DNA of 22,344 bases, taken from NCBI RefSeq assembly GCF_000003605.2, contig NW_003143796.1:445884-468227 (forward strand), given 5' to 3'. Shown piece after piece: positions 10,123-19,454 of the stretch. The position numbers and the translations under genes were made by a program. The first letter of the stretch is position 1, and every line of letters begins with the position of its first letter. A model generated the notes under the pieces. It had not been told where the DNA came from. It made no database searches and saw only the letters and a list, made by a program, of their open reading frames with translations. This stretch comes from Saccoglossus kowalevskii (lineage: Eukaryota; Hemichordata; Enteropneusta; Harrimaniidae).

Positions 10123-10187
10123 TATATACATGTATGCTCTTCTATTGGAGATGCGCTTCTAATAGAGTAAATATGGTATATGTAAAC
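10123..10187 (+). repeat. Left arm of a ~65-bp inverted repeat pair
   Basis: The core at 10152-10179 (TGCGCTTCTAATAGAG, then T, then AAATATGGTAT) matches the reverse complement of 10935-10962 at 27 of 28 positions. Weaker similarity extends to a shared TACATG about 25 bp further out. It could be one terminal repeat of an ~870-bp DNA element or one of two oppositely oriented short insertions. Confidence 0.7.
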
Positions 10188-10929
10188 TGTGTAGAATAAT
10201 CAGTTTAAATATGTCTCGTATTATTTACGTACTCAGTAAATACAAATTAAGTTAAAATTATTTAAGCCAATGATACTCACAGTAAAAATTGTAATTTTTC
10301 ATGAAAAGGTAAAACCAGCTTGAGAGTTGAATTAGTGTCAGAGTGTACTATATGTTAATGAGTACGCCTACATGGCCTTTTACTGCACACTGCGAGTCTT
10401 ACAAATAAATGGAATAATTTCTCTGAGTAGCAGAGCTGCTGAGATGATTAGACACATATTGACAATGTGATCATCTTAGCATGCTTCCAGTCCAATTTGT
10501 TCCGTTCCCTTCAATCTAAACTTACTCATTTTCTTGCATTTCTGTAAATTCCATACCTTTTCAATCCTATCAAGGCTATTCCTGACAGTTTAATGATTGG
10601 TGTTTCCATAGTGATGAAGCATACAAAAGTTCAAGCATGTTTTTGATGTATTATATTTAACTTTATTTTCTCAGTCCTGTATAACGTAAAACCATTTTAA
10701 CGATTGAATAGACTCTGACTCGGGTTCACATGGTTAAGAAAAAGCCAAGCTTTTCAATGCATAATATGAATAAATGAAATTTTGCTTTGATTAATATACT
10801 TATTAATGTTTCGTCATGGCGTAACTGATTCATATTACTGCCAAGAAATCTCAAAGGTCTGTTTTTTATGTTTTGAATCCAATATTATCCACATTGTCTG
10901 TTAGTTTGTCATTTTGTTTATCATAGAAA
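10188..10929. other. DNA between the inverted arms; no gene seen
   Basis: If the flanking arms are transposon ends, this would be the element's interior. It has no long frame and no transposase signature. Confidence 0.5.
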
Positions 10930-10992
10930 TCTAAATACCATATTTTCTCTATTAGAAGCGCAGCTCTATTCTTAGTGCATATTCATGTACCT
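10930..10992 (-). repeat. Right arm of the inverted repeat pair
   Basis: Reverse-complement partner of 10123-10187. The core at 10935-10962 differs from it by one base. Confidence 0.7.
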
Positions 10993-11534
10993 AAACCAAA
11001 TATACTGTAGCTACATTTACTTTTATGCTAGATAGCTAATAATATCTAATTTTTATATTTTTACTTTTTCAAGGCTTTGAAAAGGTTTTGAATACCCTAA
11101 TCTTGTCAGCCCCTGTACTTTGACTTGACCACATGAAGCGTTTTCTTGATAATGCAAGGAATTTCAAAATTACGCAAAGGTGACATGCTATCTACCGACT
11201 TCAGCTTCAGCATGAACACATAAATTTTGATGCAAAAAGAGGTGTAGTAAGTTTCCAAAAATAGTCTTCAAAAATTTTCTTATTTGCTGAAACCAGTAGG
11301 AACCATGATTTAGAAATGTATTTTATTTTGACCATAGATACACCGCTGTAATTTACATTAAGCGCATGTGGTTATATTAGAGCAAATACACTACGAAAAA
11401 ATCTATTTGCATTATGCATTCACATATGCCTTTAGTTCTCAGTACTATTGTATCTACATACTAGTATTCCACGTTGAGATGTTGTCTTAAGCCACATTAC
11501 CTATAATGATTGTACATGTAGCTATTGAAAAATA
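10993..11534. other. Intron-like DNA without a recognisable gene
   Basis: Nothing recognised apart from a TACATGTA palindrome at 11513-11520. Confidence 0.5.
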
Positions 11535-11599
11535 CTAGACAGGAAATCAACTCTAAAAGCATTTCCTTGTCTAGCTATGTAGCCGCTGATTGGCTACAT
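11535..11599. repeat. Two back-to-back hairpins
   Basis: Hairpin 1 has arms CTAGACAGGAAAT (11535-11547) and ATTTCCTTGTCTAG (11561-11574), with one bulged base and a 13-nt loop. Two bases later, hairpin 2 has arms ATGTAGCC (11577-11584) and GGCTACAT (11592-11599) with a 7-nt loop. It could be a structured RNA, a repeat remnant or chance. Confidence 0.6.
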
Positions 11600-11944
11600 G
11601 ATTATCATAATATATCTATATACAAGTTCATTTTATACCCAATGAAATATTGAACTTGTTTTTATTTTAATATTCTGGGTCATAGCCAATGCTTATTCTT
11701 TCAGTGTACTCGCTATAAAGCTTGTGTATGTGGGCTTATATTAAATTGATGATGGCCTCCAGGGAATGAGTGACAAACAGCTGCGCGTCAGTGGGCCGGT
11801 CTTTCTTGGATATTAATTGTGTCATGCAGTTCATAATAAGCACCGTGTTCACTCTGATGCTGAATGTGTCGGTGCTTTCTCAAGCATAACTGGAGAACTT
11901 TAAGCGATTGCAATTTTCACCTAAAAGATGAATGTTAGCTATAG
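11600..11944. other. Non-coding DNA, locally GC-richer, leading into an exon-like stretch
   Basis: GC content rises from about 11750 (GGCCTCCAGGG, CAGCTGCGCGTCAGTGGGCCGG). No conserved product recognised. Confidence 0.4.
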
Positions 11945-12068
11945 ACGAGAGTATCTCCTCTGATATTGTTCTCGTCACCACCATGGGCATATGTCTTGTC
12001 AAGAATTCCAAACGGAAATACACCACCAGCATTAAGAGCATCAATGGACAAGTTGGTGGAAACACACG
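11945..12068 (+). other. Exon-like stretch, product and strand unresolved
   Basis: Bounded on the plus strand by CTATAG|ACG and by the donor-like ACG|GTAGGC. The frame starting at 11945 is open across all 124 bp, with an in-frame TAG ending exactly at the proposed acceptor. It includes the peptide SRIPNGNTPPALRASMDKLV. Two minus-strand frames are also open and look equally coding-like, one of them containing LNAGGVFPFGILDKTYAHGG. I recognise none of these. The plus frame does not join the PDZ exon in phase: two bases are carried over, and the resulting frame stops after five codons. It may be an exon of another transcript, a repeat fragment or chance. Confidence 0.25.
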
Positions 12069-12885
12069 GTAGGCATCTCTACTCGCCGGCAGTGTTTTTT
12101 TTTCTATTTCCTCGTCACAATGAATGAATGGATAATTGATTGGTTGATAAAATGAATGAATGGATAAAAACGTGAATATTTTTTATATCCTATATCATCT
12201 TCTTAAAGTACTGGTAACAATGTTCTTGTTTATTCATTGCTTTAATTATGCCAAACTTCTGGCTAATTTTAATAATTTCATAATTTTCCCACTTTAATCA
12301 GGAAAAAACAATTGCGAACATTCTTTTAAGGTAGAATGCTACTCGCTAGTTTTTTTTACATGTGCATACATTTTATGGCAGTAGCAATATTTTATGACAA
12401 CATTTTTCTACAATTATTCGTTTTAGTATTAATCAATAGTTTTTTTGATTCACAATAAGCATAAAATGCCATTTTAGCATCGGTTTCCATAGACCACAAT
12501 GAAACACATTTCCTCAATTTTTTAATACTTGAAAAACATTAAGAAGTACCTTGTAAGACAATAAATCTTTTTATCATCATAAATCACTGAGCAGTCATGG
12601 TAAATGCCCCAAAACAGACAAAACATGCTTTTTTTCAATCCATTGATTTTCTTAGAACTGAGTACAGTGACCCCATATTTTTATTCCATTTCTTTCATTC
12701 TTGTGTATGTAAAAATGAAGAAAATGAAAATTTTTTATTTCTGTGTAGCAAGAAATAAAAAAAAAACTGCTAGTAATACCTATTTTTTCATTTCCTGTCT
12801 TTAATAATTGTTTTTTGGGAGATTTTTATCTTCATACTTTTAGCATATAAATAAAAATAATAATAATAATCACATTTTTGTTCAG
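12069..12885. other. Intron-like DNA without a recognisable gene
   Basis: Starts with degenerate GAAT-type repeats (12120-12165) and ends with a short AAT microsatellite (about 12847-12870). No coding signal in the frame at 12604-12804. Confidence 0.5.
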
Positions 12886-12919
12886 TGTCACCTACAATGT
12901 ACTTTGGTTTAATATATAG
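12886..12919 (+). CDS. Candidate alternative terminal coding exon for the PDZ gene
   Basis: CACATTTTTGTTCAG at 12871-12885 is a good acceptor. In the phase left by the PDZ exon donor (CG plus T = Arg), the sequence reads VTYNVLWFNI and then TAG. VTY is just what the last PDZ strand should read after GTDIR, since family members have (I/V)TY there, but the following residues do not match the usual continuation. If spliced in, it would give a short-tailed protein ending after this PDZ domain. Only three residues support it, so chance is quite possible. The nearest ATTAAA hexamer is about 400 bp downstream. Confidence 0.2.
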
Positions 12920-13330
12920 TTTGAATGACCTTAAATTCTCTGTAACGTCTCGGCATTGATCAGTGTAGTTATAGATACATGATTTTTAGGAAATTCTTTT
13001 CAGTTGCCACTCCATATATATTGACAATATATGTTGTGATAACTTGGGTTGTATCAATATCCATTGTTACGGTTCCCATGACACTAATTATTGATTGATG
13101 TCAAACCAATAACCTACAGTGTATCATACTTTACAGTGTCTGCAAATCTGATTAATTTGCTGCGCGACATAAAGAGAGTACCTGTGACTGTTAGACTGAC
13201 TGCTATATTCTTTATATTATGTGGTGTATATACAGTAATATATACTCTCTTTTTAAGTTGCCATTTCGTTACTGTGATATTTATTTCCTGTTTTTGCTTC
13301 CACACATTGAGAGCCTTTACATTAAACCTG
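12920..13330. other. Non-coding DNA, long chance frame
   Basis: A frame through 13091-13489 is open and hydrophobic, but it runs straight into the TCTG microsatellite and shows no domain. Confidence 0.5.
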
Positions 13331-13368
13331 TATGTATGTCTGTCTGCCTGTCTGCCTGTCTGTCTGTG

Positions 13369-13427
<59 letters not shown>

Positions 13428-13428
13428 G

Positions 13429-13462
<34 letters not shown>
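13331..13462. repeat. (TCTG)n tetranucleotide microsatellite
   Basis: About 33 units, with TATG and GCCTG variants at the left and two GTGTG interruptions. Because the unit is 4 bp, all three plus frames are open and read Cys/Leu/Ser/Val. These are not proteins. Confidence 0.96.
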
Positions 13463-13577
13463 CATATATGTGTTTATATTTCTTCATAACTGCTATATTT
13501 TTCAGATTTTTGAATGCTTTTTCTTGAAATTTTTCAGGGAAAATTTGTCATGCATTTTTCAATAGTATCTTAATTAT

Positions 13578-14093
13578 ATGCCATATTTGGTGTTGGGACT
13601 GTTATATGCTATATTTGGTGTTGGGACTGTTATATGCCATATTTGGTGTTGGAACTGTTATATGCCATATTTGGTGTTGGGACTATTATATGCCATATTT
13701 GGTGTTGGGACTATTATATGCCATATTTGGTGTTGGGACTGTTATATGCCATATTTGGTGTTGGGACTATTATATGCCATATTTGGTGTTGGGACTATTA
13801 TATGCCATATTTGGTGTTGGGACTATTATATGCCATATTTGGTGTTGGGACTATTATATGCCATATTTGGTGTTGGGACTATTATATGCCATATTTGGTG
13901 TTGGGACTATTATATGCCATATTTGGTGTTGGGACTATTATATGCCATATTTGGTGTTGGGACTATTATATGCCATATTTGGTGTTGGGACTATTATATG
14001 CCATATTTGGTGTTGGGACTATTATATGCCATATTTGGTGTTGGGACTATTATATGCCATATTTGGTGTTGGGACTATTATATGCCATATTTG
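13578..14093 (+). repeat. 28-bp minisatellite carrying a CArG box in nearly every unit
   Basis: Eighteen full units and a 12-bp partial one, almost identical. Each reads ATGCCATATTTGG, then TGTTGGGACTATTAT. Variants are few and lie mainly at the left: GACTGTTAT in units 1, 2 and 6, GAACTGTTAT in unit 3, and GCTATATTTGG in unit 2. CCATATTTGG is a perfect CC(A/T)6GG box, present in 17 of the 18 full units. As 28 is not a multiple of 3 and the unit has no stop in the relevant phases, all three plus frames are open for 159-181 codons. They read the same 28-residue periodic hydrophobic peptide, which is almost surely not made. Confidence 0.98.
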
Positions 14094-14667
14094 ACCTCAA
14101 AGTGCAACTGTAGAATAAAATAATTGAGTTATATTATACAGCAAAATATGCATGAATGCAGCAGAGGTCCATGCCTTCCCATACTGCCTGAGTGCATACT
14201 TTGCAGTATTCTTGAGATAAACTTATTATTATACATCTTGTTCCTGCTTGTAATAATAATTTAATGAGACTATAGCCTGAGATGGCAACGAGGGAAACCT
14301 TCAACCCTTTGCAAAAATTTGTGCTTAGTGACAGGATTCTGATTCCGTCATGCGTTAAATCGCTTCTGCCTCCAATATAAATAAAGCAATGTGTTCAAAT
14401 GTGATGTCAATAACCTTGAACACATCAATGTTGGGAACATACAATGTAGTTATGTCATATAAGTGAAAATTTGAATTGTTAATTAATGCTGATATGTTTT
14501 GAATGAATGATGATGCGTTGTTTTACTGATCAGCAAATTCTGTATATATTCAGTCCTGTATAAACATGAATGTAATATACTTGAACATGGAGCACATTCA
14601 AAACAAATACTGATTGAATTATTCAATTTTATGAATCTTTATTAATTTTGTTTCTTCATAGTTTTAG
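14094..14667. other. Intron-like DNA without a recognisable gene
   Basis: No coding, RNA or repeat signal recognised. Confidence 0.55.
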
Positions 14668-14868
14668 ATAAATTAACCACCAGCTTTTCTCGTCCAAATT
14701 TTCTGCTTTTTTTCCTAATTTCTTCAATATTTCTGAAAATGAACAATAATTTCGAAGTTCATTTTCAGTTTTTATTCCAAAAATTTGGCTATTTTTGTCG
14801 CAATCTTCTGAAGGAAAGTGCAGACTATAAGCATTTGTCATGAAAAGAGGGAACTCATAGTGAAAAGG
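14668..14868 (-). repeat. Family C dispersed repeat, copy 2 (minus)
   Basis: Reverse complement matches 5797-6022 through the landmarks GAGTTCCCTCTTTTC, TATAGTCTGC, TTCAGAAGATT, CAGAAATATTGAAGAA and CTGGTGGT. The 61-residue minus frame at 14656-14841 lies inside it. The plus copy does not keep that frame, so it is not a gene. Confidence 0.65.
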
Positions 14869-15984
14869 TAAATCTCAGATATTGAAATGAAGAAATAAGA
14901 GTTTAAATGTTTGAAGGCAAATGTATGATAATTCATAATTGTTAAATGCTGATTTGGACACAAATTTTCAGCTTTATTCCCAGTACAAATTATGTTTTGG
15001 GAGAAAAACTGCCTTAAAATGCAAACATTTTTGGAACAATTTACATATGACTAAAGTTAAAGCATTTTTTATTGCTTTTAGATATTGTAAGAATTTTTTC
15101 TCTTCAAAAGCTGTGCGGAATTAGTTTGTTGAGTATGTACAGTGATCTGGGTTTTGTGGACAGCAGGTTGAAATAAAAGCAAATTACAAAATTCAAGGAA
15201 ATCTGATTTCTTTTTTTTTTATTCTTTTATCCAAAATTTTGGTGAAAACGTGCAGCCCATAAGAAATTATGTCAATTTAGTCAAAAATTGTAATCAAATT
15301 AAAAAAATATACATAAAAATCGTGAAAGTTTGCTTCAAAATATTAGCAGGAAAAATATTGCATTTAAAAATTTGAAATTTAACATACATGTAGTGAAACA
15401 ATTTATAGTGTGCAGTTTGCTAGAAATATTCATAAAGTCAAACAAAAAAAATTTATTCTGTAAAAATTGTGGTATAGCATGCGAGTACCAAGTACATAAT
15501 TTTTTTTTTTTTTTTAAAGTTCATTGTGGTTTTTCGCTAAACTACTGGACGTTGTACCTCTGACATTAAAATTTTGCGTAAATAAATTATGTTATTTTAC
15601 ACGTTGCACGAAATCCATTTTCAACACAACTCACAGCAACAGTCATCACTTTTAAATTATGAAATGAGATGTAATTTCAAGACTTGAATCTTCTCCTTGT
15701 AGACTTCAAAGCAGCAGGACTATCACCCGTTAAATGAATCCATTACAGCCAGATAGTCAGTATGCTTTGGAATAACTGGTTTCTTTTTCAATTTAAACTG
15801 CTATAGATTTCATGCTGCCGCATATAGTAACATTTTCGTTTATGTACATATCACTTGCCGTCATTTTCAGCCCATATATTAGTTCATACATGTATGTTAC
15901 ATAACCTCTTCATTACAAAAATATCGTATAATGGATTAAATGCACTTAAAAGAAGTGTTTTAGCTTGTCACTGTGCAAATAGGT
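14869..15984. other. Intron-like DNA without a recognisable gene
   Basis: Very AT-rich with T tracts at about 15211-15220 and 15499-15515. Two TACATGTA palindromes at 15385-15392 and 15887-15894. Nothing else recognised. Confidence 0.55.
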
Positions 15985-16196
15985 TACTGTAAAATACTTT
16001 ATTTTAGCTGGAATACATTTTTGCGGAAAAGACTTTTTGGGTATTTTGTATGGAATTTATTTTCACTAATTTTTGAAAAGTTTAATGTAAAATATAGGAA
16101 AAAAGGTATATTCGCTGGATTTTATTTTCACTGAATCAGCCCTTCAGCGAAAATAGCAAAAATAAAATCCAAGAGATAATTAAGTATTTTGCAGTA
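15985..16196 (+). mobile_element. Family A short inverted-repeat element, best full copy
   Basis: Left end TACTGTAAAATACTT and right end AAGTATTTTGCAGTA form a terminal inverted repeat with one mismatch. A second, inner inverted repeat pairs GGATTTTATTTTCACTGAA (about 16118-16136) with TTCAGCGAAAATAG..AATAAAATCC. The nested symmetry suggests a foldback MITE. It is 212 bp with no coding capacity, directly beside the LINE remnant. Confidence 0.8.
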
Positions 16197-16248
16197 AGTA
16201 GATTTGAACAGCATAATGCACAAATGAAATATATATATAATTTTTTTT

Positions 16249-16955
16249 TTAACTCCCCTTTGCTCCGACAAATCTTCTCCAGCCGTCACAGTCCTGGGCA
16301 AGCCATCCTATTTCATTCCAGGTCTTCCCCGCTGCCTTCACTTCCTTCCCCAGGTGCCCAGAGGCCTGCCTCTCTGTCTTTCCCAGGTGGTGCCCATGCA
16401 GTGTCATGGTGTCTGGTTCTACCCATTCTTAGTACATGTCCCAGCCATCTCCAGCGTCTCTGCTTCACCTCATCTATGATGCATTTGATGCATGTGAGCC
16501 TGCAGACATGCCGTTCCCTGTGGATCTTTAGGAAATGGCAGAGCCAGCATCCTTTAAACCCTCTCAGCCTGCTTTCAATCTTCTTGTTGGTTCTCCACAT
16601 CTCGGAAGCATAGAGGACGGATTAGACATTCACTTGTAGATCTTCAGCTTGGGGGTGGTTCAGAGGGCCTTGGTCTTTCAAACATTACGCAGTTTGTTGA
16701 AAGCCTATTGTTTCAGTCCACTTCTAGTGGATAGTTCTTTCTCAATGTTGCTGTCGGCAGAAATATAGCTGCCAGGGTACTTGAAGTTTTGTACTTTCTC
16801 AAGTTCAGTGCCTGGCTTTCCTTCGCAGTCAATGATGATGAGAAAGCGGGTGGGTGATATCATGCAGTCCTGTCTGACTCCTGTTTTTATGTGGAGCTAT
16901 TCGCTTTGTTGTCCATCATGATTTACACAGCACTGGTTGTTGGCATACATGTACA
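16249..16955 (-). mobile_element. Decayed non-LTR retrotransposon (LINE) 3' fragment, reverse transcriptase region
   Basis: Read on the minus strand, the fragment keeps a non-LTR reverse transcriptase landmark, TGVRQDCMISP (16852-16881), where families normally have GVRQGCxLSP. It then runs FKYPGSYISADSNIEKEL, an AFNKLRNV and KLKIYK region, WRTNKKIESRLRGFKG, RRWRWLGHVLRM and WLAQDCDGWRRFVGAKGS, followed by TAA at 16249-16251. The palm segment with the catalytic Y(A/M)DD is absent: RFLIIID joins directly to CEGKPGTELEKVQ. In-frame TAG/TGA codons interrupt NV*KTKAL and neighbouring points, and at least two frameshifts occur (near 16600 and near 16310). A 5' truncated, internally deleted, dead copy. 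The clade is probably RTE-like by the C-terminal pattern, but that is from memory. A poly-A-like T tract follows the stop at 16241-16250. Confidence 0.88.
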
Positions 16956-17047
16956 CACCGTTACAAAGTACTGCGATTGGTCAGTTGTACAGGAACTATA
17001 AATAAAAAGTTTTAAAAATTAGATAATTTCCCACTTTTTAGTTTGTT

Positions 17048-17075
17048 CATAGACCCTCAACATTGAGGGTCTATG
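17048..17075. repeat. Near-perfect palindrome, 13-bp arms
   Basis: CATAGACCCTCAA and TTGAGGGTCTATG are separated by CA. Part of one arm recurs just downstream as GTCTATGGTT (about 17101-17110). Confidence 0.9.
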
Positions 17076-19059
17076 GTTTGTTCCACTCATGTCTTTTAAG
17101 GTCTATGGTTCCACTGAATATTTGTATTATATTGTTATTTTAATACAGTCAAAGTTAATAAAGGAGAGTAAGTTTAAAATGTTGAAGCACATTGAAGGTC
17201 ATTATATTGTCACCTCCAAAAAGCAAAGAAATTTTTTTTTTATTGAAATATTTATAAAAATAAAATAGATTGTTATCCTCAAAAAACAAAGAAAGTGATT
17301 TTCAATATTAAAACAAATACATTAAAAGGTGCTTTTTATTGTTCAGCTGATCATGATAAGCTTGTGTAGTCTGTAACCATACTAGTGTAATCCCCAGGCT
17401 TACATGGCATTTTCTTCCCCCTGTTCTCTTCATTGATGAGGATAAGGAAATTGTTGTGAACACTGTAATACACATGAAATGAGCGTCTGAGTTAAATGGA
17501 CTGAGTGGGTTACTGATTGCACTCTACGCATCCAGGGATTTATATTACTTTATCCTTTTTTTATGTACGTATGTATTGTATTTTCAGCTTTTCATTCCTA
17601 TCCATCCATCTGCTTATCTCCGGGATACGAATAAATGATATCCGCCCGCAGGTTTAATCCAGTTATACTATTTTATAATACACTATTTAGCTTGTTGTTA
17701 ATTGTGCTGACTGTATGCAAACCTTATGGCGTATAGTAATCAATTCCAGGCTTAAACTGTGGCTATTGGTGAATGCACGGAATGATTGTGACCAGATTAC
17801 AGTGTGCCGAGACGCAATTCATCGTAATGCATCTGCTCTGAGTCCTCTGCGACAATAATATTTTTGATAATCAGAATGCGTATACTGTATTTTCTTCGAT
17901 AGAACCACATATAAACTAAATATCACATTTGTTGTATATTGAGTTATTATGGTAGGACCTATTTAGACTATAGAAACACCACTGTTATTTACGTATTGAA
18001 GTGCATGCACTACTAGAACGGTAGCGTTCTATTTTTCTCTTGTAATACAGTCATGATTGTATGTAAAATTCATTTTCGCAGTTAATGTTAGGACACGTTT
18101 TGAATCCAGTCTAAAAGAAAGAAAGCATGTTTTATATAGCGCTGCGAGTCTTCAAAATAACTGTCAATCATAGGTTTGTGACAATACATCCGTTCAAGGC
18201 AGACAAAAATATGTTGGGACTTGAAAAAACATCTCGGGTAACGTTTGTATTAAATTACAAATTCCAAGATGCACTGTCTGTTGAAATTTGCATGTGACTA
18301 CATGTTTATTGAAATGTGTCCGCTTGAATTCTGCACTATTAATTTAAAAGCAAGTGGTAGATTCCAACTTATAACTTTCTATTTGAAGCACATCTTCAAT
18401 TGAAGTACAAATGAACATAAATTGCATTTCTTGTCTACTGTATCATCGAAATATGACTTAATTTGACTAGACATGAGTGATGCTTCTTTTAGAATCAGCT
18501 GCATTCTCATAGTGCTTTCTTGTGTAAAATTTCTGATGAGTTAGGGGGTACTATTATTTCCCATAGGCGTATCCTGATATTGCTTCTTTTCTAAAACTCT
18601 ATAGAGTTAGGGTGTCCCCTTTGTCCTTGTTCGACCAGGATCTAGTCTAGTTTTATCAATATTAATCAGTAAAGTTTTATCAGTATTTCCTATTTTTTTC
18701 TGATTGTTATTACCGTTCAAGACCCTGAGAACCATGGTAGCTAGCCAATTTAATTGACGAAATTCATTTAAACTTGATGAATGAATTTATATTAAAAGTC
18801 TCAAACTTAATAGTCTGTCTACTCAAATTAAATACAAGATGCATACTTACTTTAACTAGCATCTAATGCAGTAATTACTAGAAGAAATCAAAGCAATCGA
18901 AAGAAGATGCATTATTAACAGAAGCCTACGGGCTAAGTGTACACTCCGACACAATTAAGGAGCAATGTGGCTTAGTAGTGTGAATAATGTAAATTTTAAA
19001 AGCACTACATGCTTGTTTTTTGGGGGGCTTGGTGAAAAGTTGCATCAAAAAGATTCTGT
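17076..19059. other. Intron-like DNA without a recognisable gene
   Basis: A perfect 14-bp palindrome AACTCTATAGAGTT lies at 18595-18608, between two GAGTTAGGG copies. CTGCGAGTCTT (about 18141) also occurs at about 10390 and may mark another old repeat. No coding signal recognised. Confidence 0.5.
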
Positions 19060-19440
19060 TGGTTCAAGTGTGTGCCTGTTAGTCTGTCCTGACCTGTATT
19101 GCGGACATGCCTGGACTGATCTACTTCAGACTTTACATATACAAGTTGCACCATGTGAGATATGTGATTACCCATTTGGTTTATGATTCAATTCAAGATG
19201 GCCAGATGGCGGCCATTTTTGTGCTGATAATGCATAAATTCTTGTCATTCTGGAACTGGATCTTGGTCATTTATGGATATATTTAATTTAAACTATGTAC
19301 ATCGATCATCATGTGTTTGCGATCAAACTTTATGCCTTCGTGTACATCATATCATATTATTGAGTTTGGATTTGAAATGGTCGTCTGGTAGTTCGTTGTG
19401 AAAATGCACCAAGATCAAGGCCTTTTTGCCAGACCCTATC
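19060..19440 (+). repeat. Degenerate family D repeat copy
   Basis: Shares with 9360-9872 the order GTCTGTCCTGACCTGTAT, GCGGACATGCCTGGA, an AAGATGGCC..GGCGGCCATTTT inverted pair (19196-19219), AATGCATAAA and TTCTGGAACTGGATCTTGGT. Clearly related but heavily diverged. The frame at 18965-19186 overlaps it and has no domain. Confidence 0.6.
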
Positions 19441-19454
19441 TGCTTAATCAGTCA

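Noticed and set aside
13091..13565. Frames with a hydrophobic stretch followed by a Cys/Leu/Ser/Val repeat
   Set aside because: The repeat part is the TCTG microsatellite. The upstream part (including SANLINLLRDIKRVPVTVRLT) looks mildly coding-like, but it has no good donor, no family match and does not continue the PDZ exon in phase.
14505..14535. C/D-box-like motifs (TGATGATG ... CTGA)
   Set aside because: The boxes are far too close together and there is no terminal stem.
16224..16613. Plus-strand 129-residue frame
   Set aside because: It is the antisense of the LINE remnant, whose minus-strand reading has clear reverse-transcriptase-family motifs.
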